64,000 bases of DNA from Lathyrus oleraceus (GCF_024323335.1 NC_066581.1:35854699-35918698), one strand, 5' to 3'; numbered from the stretch's first letter, positions 34,883 to 46,572 are shown. The notes: generated by a model from the letters alone, not told the origin. Made by a program: numbers and translations.

Positions 34883-35090
34883 TCCCTAACTTTTGCCTGG
34901 ATCGCCCTTTTCGGGTTTTCAATCCACCGGGATACCCATTTTTGCCTAAGTTGCCTTTTCAGGTTTTCAACTTACCGGGTGTACAATCTTTTCACTTTTA
35001 ATCCCTAATTTTTGCCCGAACCTTTTCATTTTCTTGGTTCGTCGGGATGCCCATTTTTTGCCTGGACTATTCTTTTTACTGTCCAGCGGG
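34883..35090 (-). repeat. Four tandem hairpins after pol (outer element)
   Basis: In plus-strand order the stems are TGGATCG/CAATCCA (34898-34904, 34920-34926), TAAGTTG/CAACTTA (34947-34953, 34968-34974), CGAACC/GGTTCG (35017-35022, 35036-35041) and CTGGAC/GTCCAG (35062-35067, 35081-35086). In sense direction each is framed by CCCG and GGCAAAA. The first follows the pol stop codon after about 6 nt. Confidence 0.85.
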
Positions 35091-35096
35091 TCTATT

Positions 35097-38000
35097 TTAT
35101 GCGAAGTATTTTTTAACTGCGTCTGAGTTCACAGGGGAAGTGAAGTTTTCACCATCCATCGTTGCAAGCATTAAGGCCCCACCATCAAAAACCTTGGTGA
35201 CAATATACGGTCCATCATAGTTAGGAGTCCACTTGCCCCTGTGATCTGTCTGAGGAGGAAGGATCCTTTTCAACACCAAATCTCCGACCTGGAAGCATCG
35301 AGGATGCACTTTCTGATCAAAGGCTCTCTTCATCCGACTTTGATACAACTGCCCATGACAAATGGCTGCCATTCGCTTCTCTTCGATAAGACTCAACTCA
35401 TTGAACCTTGTCCGAATCCATTCAGCTTCGTCTAACTTGACATCCAACAGGACTCTTAGAGAAGGAATATCCACTTCAACAGGTAGGACTGCTTCCATAC
35501 CATACACAAGGGAGTAAGGGGTTGCCCCGGTCGATGTACGTACTGAAGTACGGTACCCATGCAAGGCGAAGGGTAGCATCTCATGCCAATCTCTGTACGT
35601 AACGACCATCTTCTGCACAATCTTCTTTATGTTCTTATTTGCCGCCTCAACAACACCGTTCATCTTAGGGCGGTAAGGGGAAGAATTGTGATGCTGAATG
35701 TTGAAGTTCTGGCACAACTCCTTCATCATTTTGTTATTGAGATTAGAACCGTTATCAGTAATGATTCTTTCGGGAATCCCATAACGACAAATGATTTCTT
35801 TCTTGATGAAACGGGCAACCACGTGTCTGGTGACATTCGCGAATGATGCTACTTCGACCCACTTGATGAAATAGTTGATGGCAACAAGGATGAAGCGATG
35901 CCCATTGGAGGCGGTCGGCTCAATCTTTCCAATTATATCGATGCCCCACATAGAAAAAGGCCACGGCGAAGACATCACATTCAAAGGATTTGGTGGCACA
36001 TGTACCTTATCAGCATAAATCTGGCATTTATGACACTTCCGGGCATATTTGAAACAATCAGATTCCATGGTCATCCAGTAATAACCCGCTCTCAACAATT
36101 TCTTAGCCATTGCATGTCCGCCGGCATGAGTACAGAAGGAGCCTTCATGAACTTCCTGCATTAACATGTCTGCTTCGTGTCTATCCATGCATATGAACAA
36201 AACCATGTCGAAGTTCCTCTTATACAGAACATCATCTTTGTTAAAGAAGAAACTGCCTGCCAATCTCCTCAAAGTCTTTCTATCATTGTTGGATGCCCCT
36301 GCAGAGTACTCTTGATTCTTCAGAAAGCACTTGATGTCGTGATACCAGGGCTTGTCGTCAACTACCAGTTCAACAGCAAACACATACGCGGCCCTATCAA
36401 GGCGCATCACGTCGATCTTAGGAGCATGGTTCCAACGGATCACCGTGATCATGGAGGATAGAGTAGCAAGAGCATCTGCCATCTGGTTCTCATCACGAGG
36501 TATATGGTACAACTTTACTGTTGTGAAGAAAGTCAACAGTCTTCTCGTGTAATCTCTGTAGGGGACCAGAGTAGGATGGAGAGTGTTCCAATCACCATTC
36601 ACTTGATTGATTACCAGAGCTGAATCTCCGAAGATGTCCAAAGTCTTGATTATCAAATCAATGGCTTGCTCAATACCCAAGATACAAGCTTCATACTCAG
36701 CTTCATTATTGGTGCACTCGAAAGTCAGACGAGCGGTGAAAGGCATGTGGGCACCTTTTGGAGTTGTAATGACAGCACCAATTCCACTTCCTCTGGCGTT
36801 GACGGCCCCATCAAACATTAAAGTCCACTTTTCGTCTGGATCAGGTCCCTCTTCAACAACTGGCTCTTCACAGTCTTTCATCTTGAGGAACATGATGTCT
36901 TCATCTGGAAAATCAAACTTCATCGGCTCATAATCTTCAACCGGATGTTGAGCAAGATAGTCTGACAGAATACTCCCCTTGATGGCTTTCTGGGAAGTAT
37001 ACTGGATGTCGTACTCTGTCAGTACCATTTGCCAACGAGCAACTCTTCCGGTGAGAGCTGGCTTCTCAAATATATACTTGATTGGATCCATTTTGGAGAT
37101 CAGTAAGGTTGTGTGAGACAACATGTATTGTCTCAATCGCTTAGCAGCCCATGCAAGTGCACAACATGTTTTTTCAAGCATTGAGTATCTCGACTCGCAA
37201 TCTATGAATTTCTTACTCAGGTAGTAGATGGCATGCTCTTTCCTACCTGTCTCGTCGTGTTGACCGAGAACACAACCCATGGAATTGTCTAGTACTGTCA
37301 AATACATAATCAGCGGTCTCCTTGGGACCGGAGGCACAAGGATAGGAGGATTCTACAAATACTCTTTTATCTTCTCGAACGCCCTTTGACAATCATCATT
37401 CCACCTGATAGCCTGATCTTTGCTCAACAATTTGAATATTGGCTCACACGTGGCTGTTAGGTGAGAGATGAACCTTGCAATTTAGTTCAACCTCCCTAAG
37501 AAACCACGGACTTGTTTCTCTGTTCTTGGCTCAGGCATTTCCTGTATCGCTTTCACTTTGGCCGGATCCACCTCAATCCCTTTTTTGCTAACAAGAAAAC
37601 CCAGTAGTTTTCCAGATCTCACCCCAAAAGTACACTTGTTCGGATTAAGCCTCGGCTTGAATTTCCTCAAACGCTCTAACAGTTTCTGCAAATTCACCAA
37701 ATGTTCTTCTTCTGTCTGAGATTTGGAAATCATATCATCAACATAAACCTCGATTTCATGATGAATCATATCATGGAACAGAGTCACCATCGCTCGCTGA
37801 TACATTGCTACGGCATTTTTCAGACCAAACGACATCACCTTGTAGTAGAAGGTGCCCCATGGGGTTATGAATGTTGTCTTCTCCATGTCTTCTGGTGCCA
37901 TCTTAATTTGATTATAGCCAGAAAAGCCATCCATGAAGGAGAATACCGAGAACTGAGTCGTGTTATCCACCAAAACGTCAATGTGAGGTAAGGGGAAATC

Positions 38001-38571
38001 ATCTTTAGGACTAGCCCTGTTCAGATCCCGGTAGTCAACACACATCCTTACCTTTCCATCCTTCTTAGGTACCGAAACGATATTTGCAACCCATGGCGGA
38101 TAATTTGTGACTGCTAGAAACCCTGCATCCAACTGTTTTTGCACTTCTTCCTTTATCTTGACAGCCATCTCTAGTCTTGTTCTTCTGAGCTTCTGCTTGA
38201 CCAGAGGACAACCTTCTTTGAGCGGCAAGCGATGTACCACGATGTCTGTGTCAAGCCCTGGCATGTCTTGATAAGACCAAGCGAAGATGTCAACATACTC
38301 TTGCAGCAATTCAATCAACCCCTTCTTCACATTGTCTTCCAAAGCAGCCCCTATCTTGATTTCTCTCTTGGCGTCCTCGGTGCCGAGATTAATCACTTCA
38401 ACAGACTCTTGATGCGGTTGAATGACCCTTTCCTCTTGTTTTAATAACCTAGTAAGTTCTTCAGGGAGTTCACAGTCTTCATCACCCTCTTCTTCAGCTT
38501 GAAAGATTGGATTTTCAAAGTCGAAGCGAGCCATAGCGGAACCGTTATCAATAGGATCCGGTGATGTGCAT
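35097..38571 (-). pseudogene. pol: pol exon of the outer element: RT, RNase H, aRNH, integrase
   Basis: One reading frame from the splice acceptor (38571) to TAA at 35097-35099, broken by TAA (37482-37484, at a Tyr codon) and TAG (37353-37355, at a Gln codon), both in the RT-RNase H junction. RT (about 38300-37480) has VPKKDGKVRMCVDYRDLN, the SFMDGFSGYNQI stretch and the YVDD catalytic box. Then come a gypsy RNase H (YLTVLDNSMGCVLGQ) and an archaeal-type RNase H (FDGAVN, NNEAEYEA, GDSALVI, ADALA), the latter a hallmark of Tat elements. The integrase keeps the H-x3-H and C-x2-C zinc motif and all three catalytic acids (GIDIIG, ITDNGSN, VVEAANKN). The 746-aa stretch 37337-35097 is fully open. 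Confidence 0.9.
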
Positions 38572-38818
38572 CTGCATGAGTGATGGTATGTGCTTATGAG
38601 TGTGAAAAAAAAAAGTGGAAACTAAACAAAACATTGCCATTTTTTTTTTTGAAAAACTGCAAAAATAGAAAGACAGGGAACGAAATATTTGAATGCAAAA
38701 AGACGTCCTTTATTTATGATAAAAAATGCAAGTGTCACATAAATGAGCCCTACAATGAGTCATTACGCCCCGGAGGAACGTAAGACTTGGATATGCATGA
38801 ATAAACAAAGAAAATTAC
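38572..38818 (-). other. Intron between gag and RT (outer element), 247 bp
   Basis: GT-AG intron with sense donor GGA|GTAATT and acceptor CATGCAG|ATGC. Removal joins the frame ending ...LEE to SPDPIDN..., exactly in phase. If retained, GAG-TAA terminates translation at the donor. An intron at this place is an established Ogre feature. The intron shares a CTTTTTGCATTCAAATATT stretch with that of the inner element. Confidence 0.8.
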
Positions 38819-38829
38819 TCCTCCAGATA

Positions 38830-38834
38830 AGTGG
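38830..38834. repeat. Target-site duplication AGTGG, left (inner element)
   Basis: AGTGG is repeated at 53879-53883, directly outside the two LTR ends of the inner element. A perfect 5-bp duplication is as expected for Ty3/gypsy integration. Confidence 0.95.
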
Positions 38835-40851
38835 TGTCATACGGTGAACTGACTTTGTGTGTTTTTGCTTTGGAAAGCAAATGTCGCGGATAGCAAGAGT
38901 CGCCACCGACTTTTATTTTATCCAATAAGGAAAGGTGGAAAAGAACAGGAAAGACCTTAATTAGATTTTGGGTTCGGGAGGTACATTATACAAAGGGAAG
39001 GTGTTAGCACCCTTTGTATCCATGGTTATCCATGGGCACTTAATTGCTGGATCACTTATGTTTGTCTGAAAAAAGTGTTTGTGAATTGCTTAAAAATGTT
39101 TTTGAAAAGAGAGTTTAACTTTGTAATGATTCTTATGCGAATGTATACAAAGTATTTATCTCGTTTAATTTTGAAAGCGGTTTAGAAAAATATAACTTGG
39201 CAATGATTCTAGTATGAATGTATACCAAGTGGTGATTTTCTAGTATTTGCAAAGTGTGAGATATGGAAAATGTTTTAAGTAGTGATTCAGCATTTAAGAG
39301 TTATACCTACCCAAGGTCTTTATGGGCATTTCCTATCCTTATGAGGGTAAAACCGCCCTTACTATTGAGAAGTAAGTAGTTTTATCCTTTGGATGTAAAA
39401 GGGTCATCGTAGGGTCATCGATCGGTCATTGAAGGCAACATTCGTAAGGATACCTTAGCATTCGGAGGGACGATCATCATTTAACCGTAGGCTACACCGA
39501 AGGGTCATCGAGGGACAAAATCATATATTCGAAGGCAACATCCGAGGGACTATGATTTATCGGGACATGATGATTTATTCGAAGGGTCTTTGCCAAGTGT
39601 ATCCCCACATTCGCGGGACATGACCGTAATACCGTAATACTGTAGGGTAACAAAGAGAGGTCCAAGATCACATATTCAAAGGCCATATTTTACAATCAAT
39701 TAGGTAATTAGGATGAATCTCCACATTAAAATTAATACATTAAAATCAATTAAGTAATTTAGGGTGGATCTTCGCGATAAAATTAATACATTAAAATCAA
39801 TTAAGTAATTTATGGTGGATCTTCGCAATAAAATTGATACATTGAAATCAATTAAGTAATTTAGGGTGAATCTCCACAAGGGTATCCCACAAATAAAGTG
39901 GAATACCTATCAAGCTATCTTTTCCAGGGATATGTGAACCTTTACAAAACTCAGCAAACATGTCAGAATACCAAATCAGGGTGCAATCGAGAATTACACC
40001 ACAAAAGAAATCACAACAGTCGTAGGGTCAGGTAAGCAATGCATGGCTATGATAAAACATGTCAGATGAGCAAAAATCAGAACAGAAAAGTCAGCGACTG
40101 TCACATTCGCTCCTGCCTCGCCTAGCGAAGGCTTAGCGAATACTCGCTACATGCTCGCTTAGCGATGTGCTAGCGAGCGACTGCGGATTCTGGTTTTGAT
40201 AACAGTACAATTTCAGCCAATTTTATGCCTTATGGCATCCATTATAGAGATTATATGGTTAAACCTTCCAGATATTCATACATACTTAAACTCACATGCA
40301 AAACTTAAGATATTTTTATAAATTCAATCATAATGCCATATGCAAATTAAGAACCTAAAGCGGTAATAGCAATGCAAACCTGTTTGCAACTGAATTGCAA
40401 CCTTGAATCGGCAAATCGGATTGAATTGGGCGGAGGTAACCTTGATGCGGCTGAGTTTCCTTCAGGGTTTCTTTTAGGGTTGCTCTGAATTCTTAGGGTT
40501 AGCCTCCAGGGTTTGCTGTGCCTTCTCTCTATCTCCCGTCTTCCTTCCGTTTCCCTCCTCTCTTCTGAATGAAGCTCTGCTATTTATAATGCTCTTTTTG
40601 TGACCTAATGGGCTCAGAGTGAAGCCCAGAATTTTCTGATATCCGCAAGCTTCGCTAGGCGAGCGGTATAGCGAGGGGTTCGCTAGGCGAAGGATTTGCT
40701 CGCCTAGCGAGCATGCCAGTTGGGGTCATTTCCTCGGTTTGGCCACCTGCGAGTTGGGCCTTTGTTCTTGTAGGATCAATGCCTTGAAAAATAAGTTGGG
40801 GTGCCTTAAAAATGCCTTGTAATACTAACGGGCAATTTTTGGGGTATGACA
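38835..40851 (-). repeat. 3' LTR of the inner element
   Basis: 2,017 bp, TGTCATACCCC to CGTATGACA on the minus strand. Contains a TATA-like box at 40580-40589, clusters of CGCCTAGCGA / TCGCTAGGCG at 40118-40180 and 40650-40716, and three imperfect repeats of AATCAATTAAGTAATTTA near 39720-39870. The ORFs of 64-65 aa it holds recur in the other LTR and have no domain. Confidence 0.95.
40580..40589 (-). promoter_or_regulatory. Putative TATA box in the 3' LTR of the inner element
   Basis: Sense TTATAAATAG about 262 bp from the LTR start, followed by a pyrimidine/purine-rich GAAGAGAGGAGGG leader. The functional 5' LTR copy is at 53607-53616. Confidence 0.6.
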
Positions 40852-40867
40852 ACTGCCCCTGTTCAAT
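40852..40867 (-). promoter_or_regulatory. Polypurine tract of the inner element
   Basis: Sense ATTGAACAGGGGCAGT directly before the 3' LTR. Confidence 0.85.
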
Positions 40868-41157
40868 ATTCTTGAACCGAGAGAGTTAGAATGGCATGTA
40901 CGCCATTCGTGGTCTGGAGGTGTAAGATTATTGAACATTAGAATGCCCCAAAAATTTGCACTTGTTAATCAGAAGTTATTCCTGATGGAGATGGGCTTAA
41001 AGGTGCCATCCAGGAAGTTTGATGATGAAAGATCAGAATGGATCATACGCTGCTGGGGATAAAGGATCAGAATGGACCATATGCTAGATCGTATCTGAGT
41101 AGCAGAATGAGTTATCCATTAGGCGGGTGACTTCGCTGGGGATGAAAGATCAGAATG

Positions 41158-41675
41158 GATCGTACGCTAGATCGTATCTGAGTTGCAGAATGAGCCGTAC
41201 GTTAGGCTGTATCTGACGAAGGTAGAATCAGAATGGATCGTACGTTAGATCGTATCTGAGTTGAAGGTCCAAATGGGTCGTACGTTAGACCGTGTTGGGG
41301 TTGCAGAATGAGCCGTACGTTAGGCTGTATCTGAAGAAGAAGGTAGTCGTACGCTAGACTACACCCCGGAATGTACCGTACGCTAGGCAGTATCTGAGGA
41401 TTTGAAGATCCAAATGGGTCGTACGTTAGACCGTATTGGAGTTGCAGAATGAGCCGTACGTTAGGCTGTATCTGAAGAAGAAAGTAGTCGTACGCTAGAC
41501 TACACCCCGGAATGTACCGTACGCTAGGCAGTATCTGAGGATTTGAAGATCCAAATGGGTCGTACGTTAGACCGTATTGGAGTTGCTGAAGGTCAGAATG
41601 GATCGTACGTTAGATCGCATCTGAGTTGAAGGAGTCATATGTTGAGCTGAATCAGAATGAACCGTACGCTAGGCT
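41158..41675 (-). repeat. 3' UTR array of about 14 stem-loops with constant GTACGYTA loop (inner element)
   Basis: Each unit is arm + GTACG(C/T)TA + complementary arm. First units: GATC/GATC (41158-41173), AGCC/GGCT (41193-41208), GATC/GATC (41236-41251), GGTC/GACC (41276-41291), AGCC/GGCT (41311-41326), GTAGTC/GACTAC (41343-41362), TACC/GGCA (about 41374-41389). A higher-order block of about 140-180 bp then repeats the GGTC, AGCC, AGTC and TACC units. The linkers (CAGAATG, TATCTGA) are conserved. Non-coding. Confidence 0.9.
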
Positions 41676-42659
41676 AAATCTGATAGTATTTGCAATGAAT
41701 ATCTGGGGTAGGCTTTAGAGATGCCACCATTGGGAGGATATCAGAGTGTCTGTCAGAATGGATGTTCATATGGATTGTATTTGAGAGCTGTATTTGAATC
41801 TTGAATGTAATTGATCAGGACGTCCGTCTGAATGGATCTTTTATTTTGACTATATCAGGAGGATAATTAACCTGAAAAGGAAAGTTAGCTTCATGCCAGG
41901 TCATGATGCATACGATGTTTTATGCTTTTGAAAATAAATGCGAACATTGTATGCATGTATGTGATGTGCAATGATGCATGAAATGAATTATGCGTCTGAG
42001 AATTTTGTCAGGGGAAAATAAATCCCCACATCCTAGTTGGAGATATTTGTATTGATGACCCTTTCTCAGCTGGGGGTATTTGATTTCTGTCTGATGGTAG
42101 AAATGTTCAACAGAAGCCTGGCTGGGGATGGAAGAGATGACCAATTTGTCTAGTAATGCCAATTTCTTCTGGGGAGTAACTGGCTTTGCTGGGGAATAGA
42201 ATTAGCAACGGATTCATTGGAAAGCATGGTTAGACCTTCTCCTCGATCCTGAAGTCTTGTAGTAATCGCTATTTCTATTTTATGCATGCATTTTTGGTAA
42301 ACATCGATCATATTCAAATGCATATATTAATTCAAATTAAATCAATGGACGTTTACGCAAACAAAACAGAAAAAGTAAAACAAAAGCATCTTTTTGGAAA
42401 TAAAATTGTATTGAGTTTGAAAGAGGGCCTATAAACAGGCAATTTGTGTACAAAGAGACAGAAATCCTAGTAAGAGGAAATTGTCGAGAACATAAAGAAA
42501 AAGCTATGAAGGAAAAGTCCTATCGATTTTAATTCTGCTACTGTCATTATGTCTTCAAGCATCTCATCTCCTGCTGTCGGATAGAAGTGATTGGCTTGTT
42601 CAGTCCTTTTGACTTGGGTGAAGCTGACCGAGAATGGGACATAGTCATACGCTTTTAAT
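41676..42659 (-). other. Rest of the 3' UTR of the inner element
   Basis: AT-rich non-coding sequence with loose repeats of CTGGGGA and CAGAATGGAT. No ORF above 80 codons on the sense strand and no domain. The stretch 40868-41157 just beyond the array holds decayed units (for example ATGCTAGATCGTATCTGA near 41080). Confidence 0.6.
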
Positions 42660-42856
42660 CCCTAATTTTTGCCTGGACCGCCTTTTCAGGTTTTCAGTCC
42701 ACCAGGATACCCTTTTTTGCCCAAGCCGCCTTTTCAAGTTTTCGACTTGCCGGGTGTACATTTTTCATATGTTTATCCCTAATTTTTGCCCGAACCCTTT
42801 TGGTTTGCCGGGATGCCCTTACTTCTGCCTAGATACGTCGACCTAGCGGGTCTCTT
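42660..42856 (-). repeat. Four tandem hairpins after pol (inner element)
   Basis: Stems TGGACCG/CAGTCCA (42674-42680, 42695-42701), CAAGCCG/CGACTTG (42722-42728, 42743-42749), CGAACC/GGTTTG (42791-42796, 42802-42807) and CTAGAT/ACCTAG (42829-42834, 42841-42846). Compared with the outer element several pairs change on both sides (T-A to C-G). CCCG and GGCAAAA frames are kept, with small changes. Confidence 0.85.
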
Positions 42857-45800
42857 TTATGCGTAGTATTTTTTGACTATGTCTGCGTTCACGGGATGCG
42901 GGAAATCTTCGCCATCCATTGTAGCAAGCATCATGGCTCCACCAGAGAATACCTTCTTAACTACAAATGGCCCTTCGTATGTGGGAGTCCATTTGCCTCT
43001 GGGATCACCTTGTGGTAGAATGATACGCTTTACTACCAAGTCGCCAATTTGATACACCCGTCTCTTGACTCTTTTGTTAAATGCCTGGGTCATGCGCTTC
43101 TGATATATCTGCCCATGACAAACAGCCGCAAGTCTCTTCTCATCAATCAAATTTATCTGATCGAGTCGAGTCTGAATCCATTCATCTTCATCTAAGCCCG
43201 CCTCTTTCATGATTCTTAGAGAGGGAATCTGAACTTCCACTGGTAAAACGGCTTCCATCCCGTAGACTAAAGAGAAAGGAGTTGCCCCTGTCGAAGTCCG
43301 CACTGACGTGCGATAACCATGAAGAGCAAAGGGTAACATCTCATGCCAGTCTTTGTATGTTACTGTCATTTTTTGTATGATCTTCTTGATATTCTTATTA
43401 GCAGCCTCCACGGTGCCGTTCATCTTTGGCCGGTACGGAGAGGAGTTATGGTGTTTTATTTTGAACTGCGTGCAGAGTTCAGTAATCATCTTGTTGTTCA
43501 AATTAGTACCATTGTTAGTGATAATTCTTTCAGGGATGCCATATCGACAAATGAGACTATTCTTGATGAACCGTGCCACCACATTCTTGGTAACAGAAGC
43601 AAATGAGGCTGCCTCTACCCACTTTGTAAAGTAATCAATAGCAACAAGAATGAAACGATGTCCGTTAGAAGCAGTAGGTTTAATCTCTCCAATCATATCG
43701 ATGCCCCACATTGCAAAGGGCCAAGGGGCTGTCAACACGTTTAAAGGAGCAGGAGGCACATGTACTTTATCCGCATAGATCTGGCACTTGTGACAAGTTC
43801 TGGAGTGATGGTGGCAATCAGCTTCCATGGTAGACCAATAATACCCTGATCTCAGAATCTTCTTGGCCATCGTATGTCCACTAGAATGAGTCCCAAAAAT
43901 ACCGTCGTGCATGTCTTCCATAATCTTTTCTGCTTCCTTTTTATCCACACAGCGAAGCAAAGTCAAATCATGATTACGTTTGTATAATACTCCATTACTC
44001 AAAAAGAATTTAGTGGAGAACTTCCTCAGAAATTTTCTGTCGTTGATGGATGCCCCTTCAGGGTATTCCTGAGTTTCTAAATATCTTTTCACTTCGTGGA
44101 ACCAAGGTTTCTCCTCTACTCCCTCAGTATTAAGTTCATAACAATACGCTGGTTCATCTAATCGTTCAATGGTGATCCTAGGAGCCTCACTGTCCCATCT
44201 GACTCTGAACATAGATGACATGGTAGCCAATGCGTCTGCCAACTGATTCTCTTCCCGTGGAATATGTTCAAATGTAATCTCTTCAAAGTATGGGATTAAT
44301 GTCATCACCCGCTCTCGATAAGGGATGAGATTCAGATGTTTAGTGTCTCATTCTCTTTTGATCTGACTGATTACTAATGCTGAGTCTCCGTACACACTCA
44401 AAAACTTGATTCTTAAGTCTATAGCAGCCTTGAGTCCCAAAATACATGCTTCATACTCAGCCATATTATTGGTACAATCAAAACATAGTCTAGCAGTGAA
44501 AGGTGTATGGCAACCTCTGGGAGAAATAATTACAACACCAACACCATTGCCCAATGCATTAGAAGATCCATCAAAAACCATAGTCCATCGGGATCCCAGT
44601 TCGGGTCTTTCATCCGGTCCAGGTTCTTCATAATCAGTAACAAGCATGACATCCTCATCTGGGAACTCAAAATTCATAGATTGATAATCATCCACTGCTT
44701 GATGAGCCAAATGATTAGCTAGCATGCTTCCTTTGATTGCTTTCTGGGTAGTATACTGGATATCATACTCTGTTAAAATCATCTGCCATCTTGCTATTCT
44801 TCCGGAGAGGGCAGGTTTCTCAAATATGTATTTGATAGGGTCCATCTTAGAAATCAATAAAGTGGTATGATTCAACATATACTGTCTTAGTCGGCGAGCA
44901 GCCCAGGCCAAAGCACAGCAAGTTCTCTCGAGCAGTGAGTATCTTGTTTCACAGTCGGTAAACTTTTTGCTAAGGTAGTATATGGCATGCTCTTTTCGAC
45001 CAGACTCGTCATGTTGCCCCAACACACACCCCATTGAATTTTCTAACACGGTTAAATACATAATTAGAGGTCTTCCTTCAACTGGTGGCATCAGAATTGG
45101 AGGTTCTTGGAGGTACTTCTTGATTTTGTCAAAAGCTTCTTAACATTCATCATTCCATATCATCTCTTGATTTTTCCTCAGTAATTTGAAGATGGGTTTG
45201 CAGGTAGCGGTCAAATGGGAGATAAACCGGGCAATGTAATTCAAACGTCCCAAGAAACCTCTGACTTCTTTATCTGTACGAGGAACTGGCATTTCTTGAA
45301 TAGCTCTCACCTTAGCCGGGTCAACCTCGATTCCTCTGCCACTGACAATAAATCCCAAGAGTTTACCGGATCTTACCCCAAAGGTGCATTTGTTCGGGTT
45401 CAATCTCAGCTTGTATTTCTTCAACCTCTCAAACAATTTGTACAAATGGTCGAGATGTTCTTCTTCAGTATGAGATCTGGCTATCATGTCATCCATATAT
45501 ACTTCTATTTCATGATGAATCATATCATGGAACAAAACCACCATAGCACGCTGGTACGTTGCCCCGGCGTTCTTTAAACCGAATGGCATTACTTTATAAC
45601 AGAAAGTGCCCCATTGCATCACAAACGTAGTTTTCTCCATGTCTTCAGGTGCCATCTTAATCTGGTTATAACCCGAGAATCCATCCATGAAGGAGAATAC
45701 TTTGTGTTGAGCGGTGTTGTCTACCAGAACATCAATGTGCGGGAGTGGAAAGTCGTCTTTGGGACTCGCTTTATTCAGATCTCTGTAATCTACACACATT

Positions 45801-46328
45801 CGTACCTTACCATCCTTCTTTGGCACTGGTACCACATTAGCAACCCATTGCGGATAAGAAGTAACGGCCAGAAAACCCGCATTAAATTGTTTCATAACCT
45901 CGGCTTTGATTTTCTCAGACATTTCAGGACGCATGCGCCGAACCTTTTGCTTGACGGGACGACAGTCTTCCTTCGTTGGCAAACGATGCACTACTATGTC
46001 AGTATCCAGTCCTGGCATGTCTTCGTAGAACCAAGCAAAAATCTCTATATAGTCATGTAACATCTGAATCAATCTTCCTTTGACACTGTTTTCCAAGCCT
46101 GCTCCTATTTTGACTTCTTTCTTGTCCACTTCAGTACCCAGGTTTACAATTTCGATTGACTCTTCATGCGGCTGTATAGTTCTTTCTTCTTGCAGTAATA
46201 GTCTGGCAAGTTCTCCAGGTACTTCACAATCTTCCTCACTTCCATCCTCGGCTTGGTAGATCGGATTTTCAAAGTCATAATGAACAGTAGTAGAACTATT
46301 ATCAACAGGATCCAGAGTGGGTATGGAT
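42857..46328 (-). pseudogene. pol: pol exon of the inner element: RT, RNase H, aRNH, integrase
   Basis: A single frame from the splice acceptor to TAA at 42857, interrupted by TAA at 45140-45142 (Gln codon, after RT) and TGA at 44348-44350 (Trp codon, inside aRNH). RT (46129-45140) has VPKKDGKVRMCVDYRDLN and a YMDD box. Gypsy RNase H follows (45091 on), then aRNH with FDGSSN, NNMAEYEA, GDSALVI and ADALA. Integrase (44308-42857, 483 aa open) has H-S-S-G-H and C-H-K-C zinc ligands and the core acids at GIDMIG and TVEAANKN. The second catalytic Asp is Asn (ITNNGTN, against ITDNGSN in the outer element). Defective as it stands. Confidence 0.92.
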
Positions 46329-46572
46329 CTGCAATTTGTTACGTGAGTGTGTGTAAGAAAACATAGCTTTTTTGGAAGATGACAGGAAAGATAACGAGCG
46401 CAATATTTGAATGCAAAAAGTCCATTGATTTATTGAATGTGAACATGCTTATGAAAATGACAAAACCCTTAACAAATTAGCTATTGTGCCCCCGACTTAG
46501 ACACAATGCTTTAAGAAGTTCGATTGTAAAAACTAAAAAATTTGCAACACTAAAATAGACAATAACAATTAC
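46329..46572 (-). other. Intron between protease and RT (inner element), 244 bp
   Basis: Sense donor GGA|GTAATT, acceptor AATTGCAG|ATCC. Splicing joins ...ISFSQE to SIPTLDPVDNS... in frame and connects gag-protease to pol. Unspliced RNA ends at TAA (46569-46571), whose bases are part of the donor. Position and phase equal those of the outer element. Confidence 0.85.

Noticed and set aside
41158..41675. CRISPR-like or satellite array
   Set aside because: Only about 14 units with conserved linkers inside one element; better explained as part of its 3' UTR.
43343..43634. Plus-strand ORFs opposite integrase, RT and gag
   Set aside because: Antisense shadows of conserved coding sequence.
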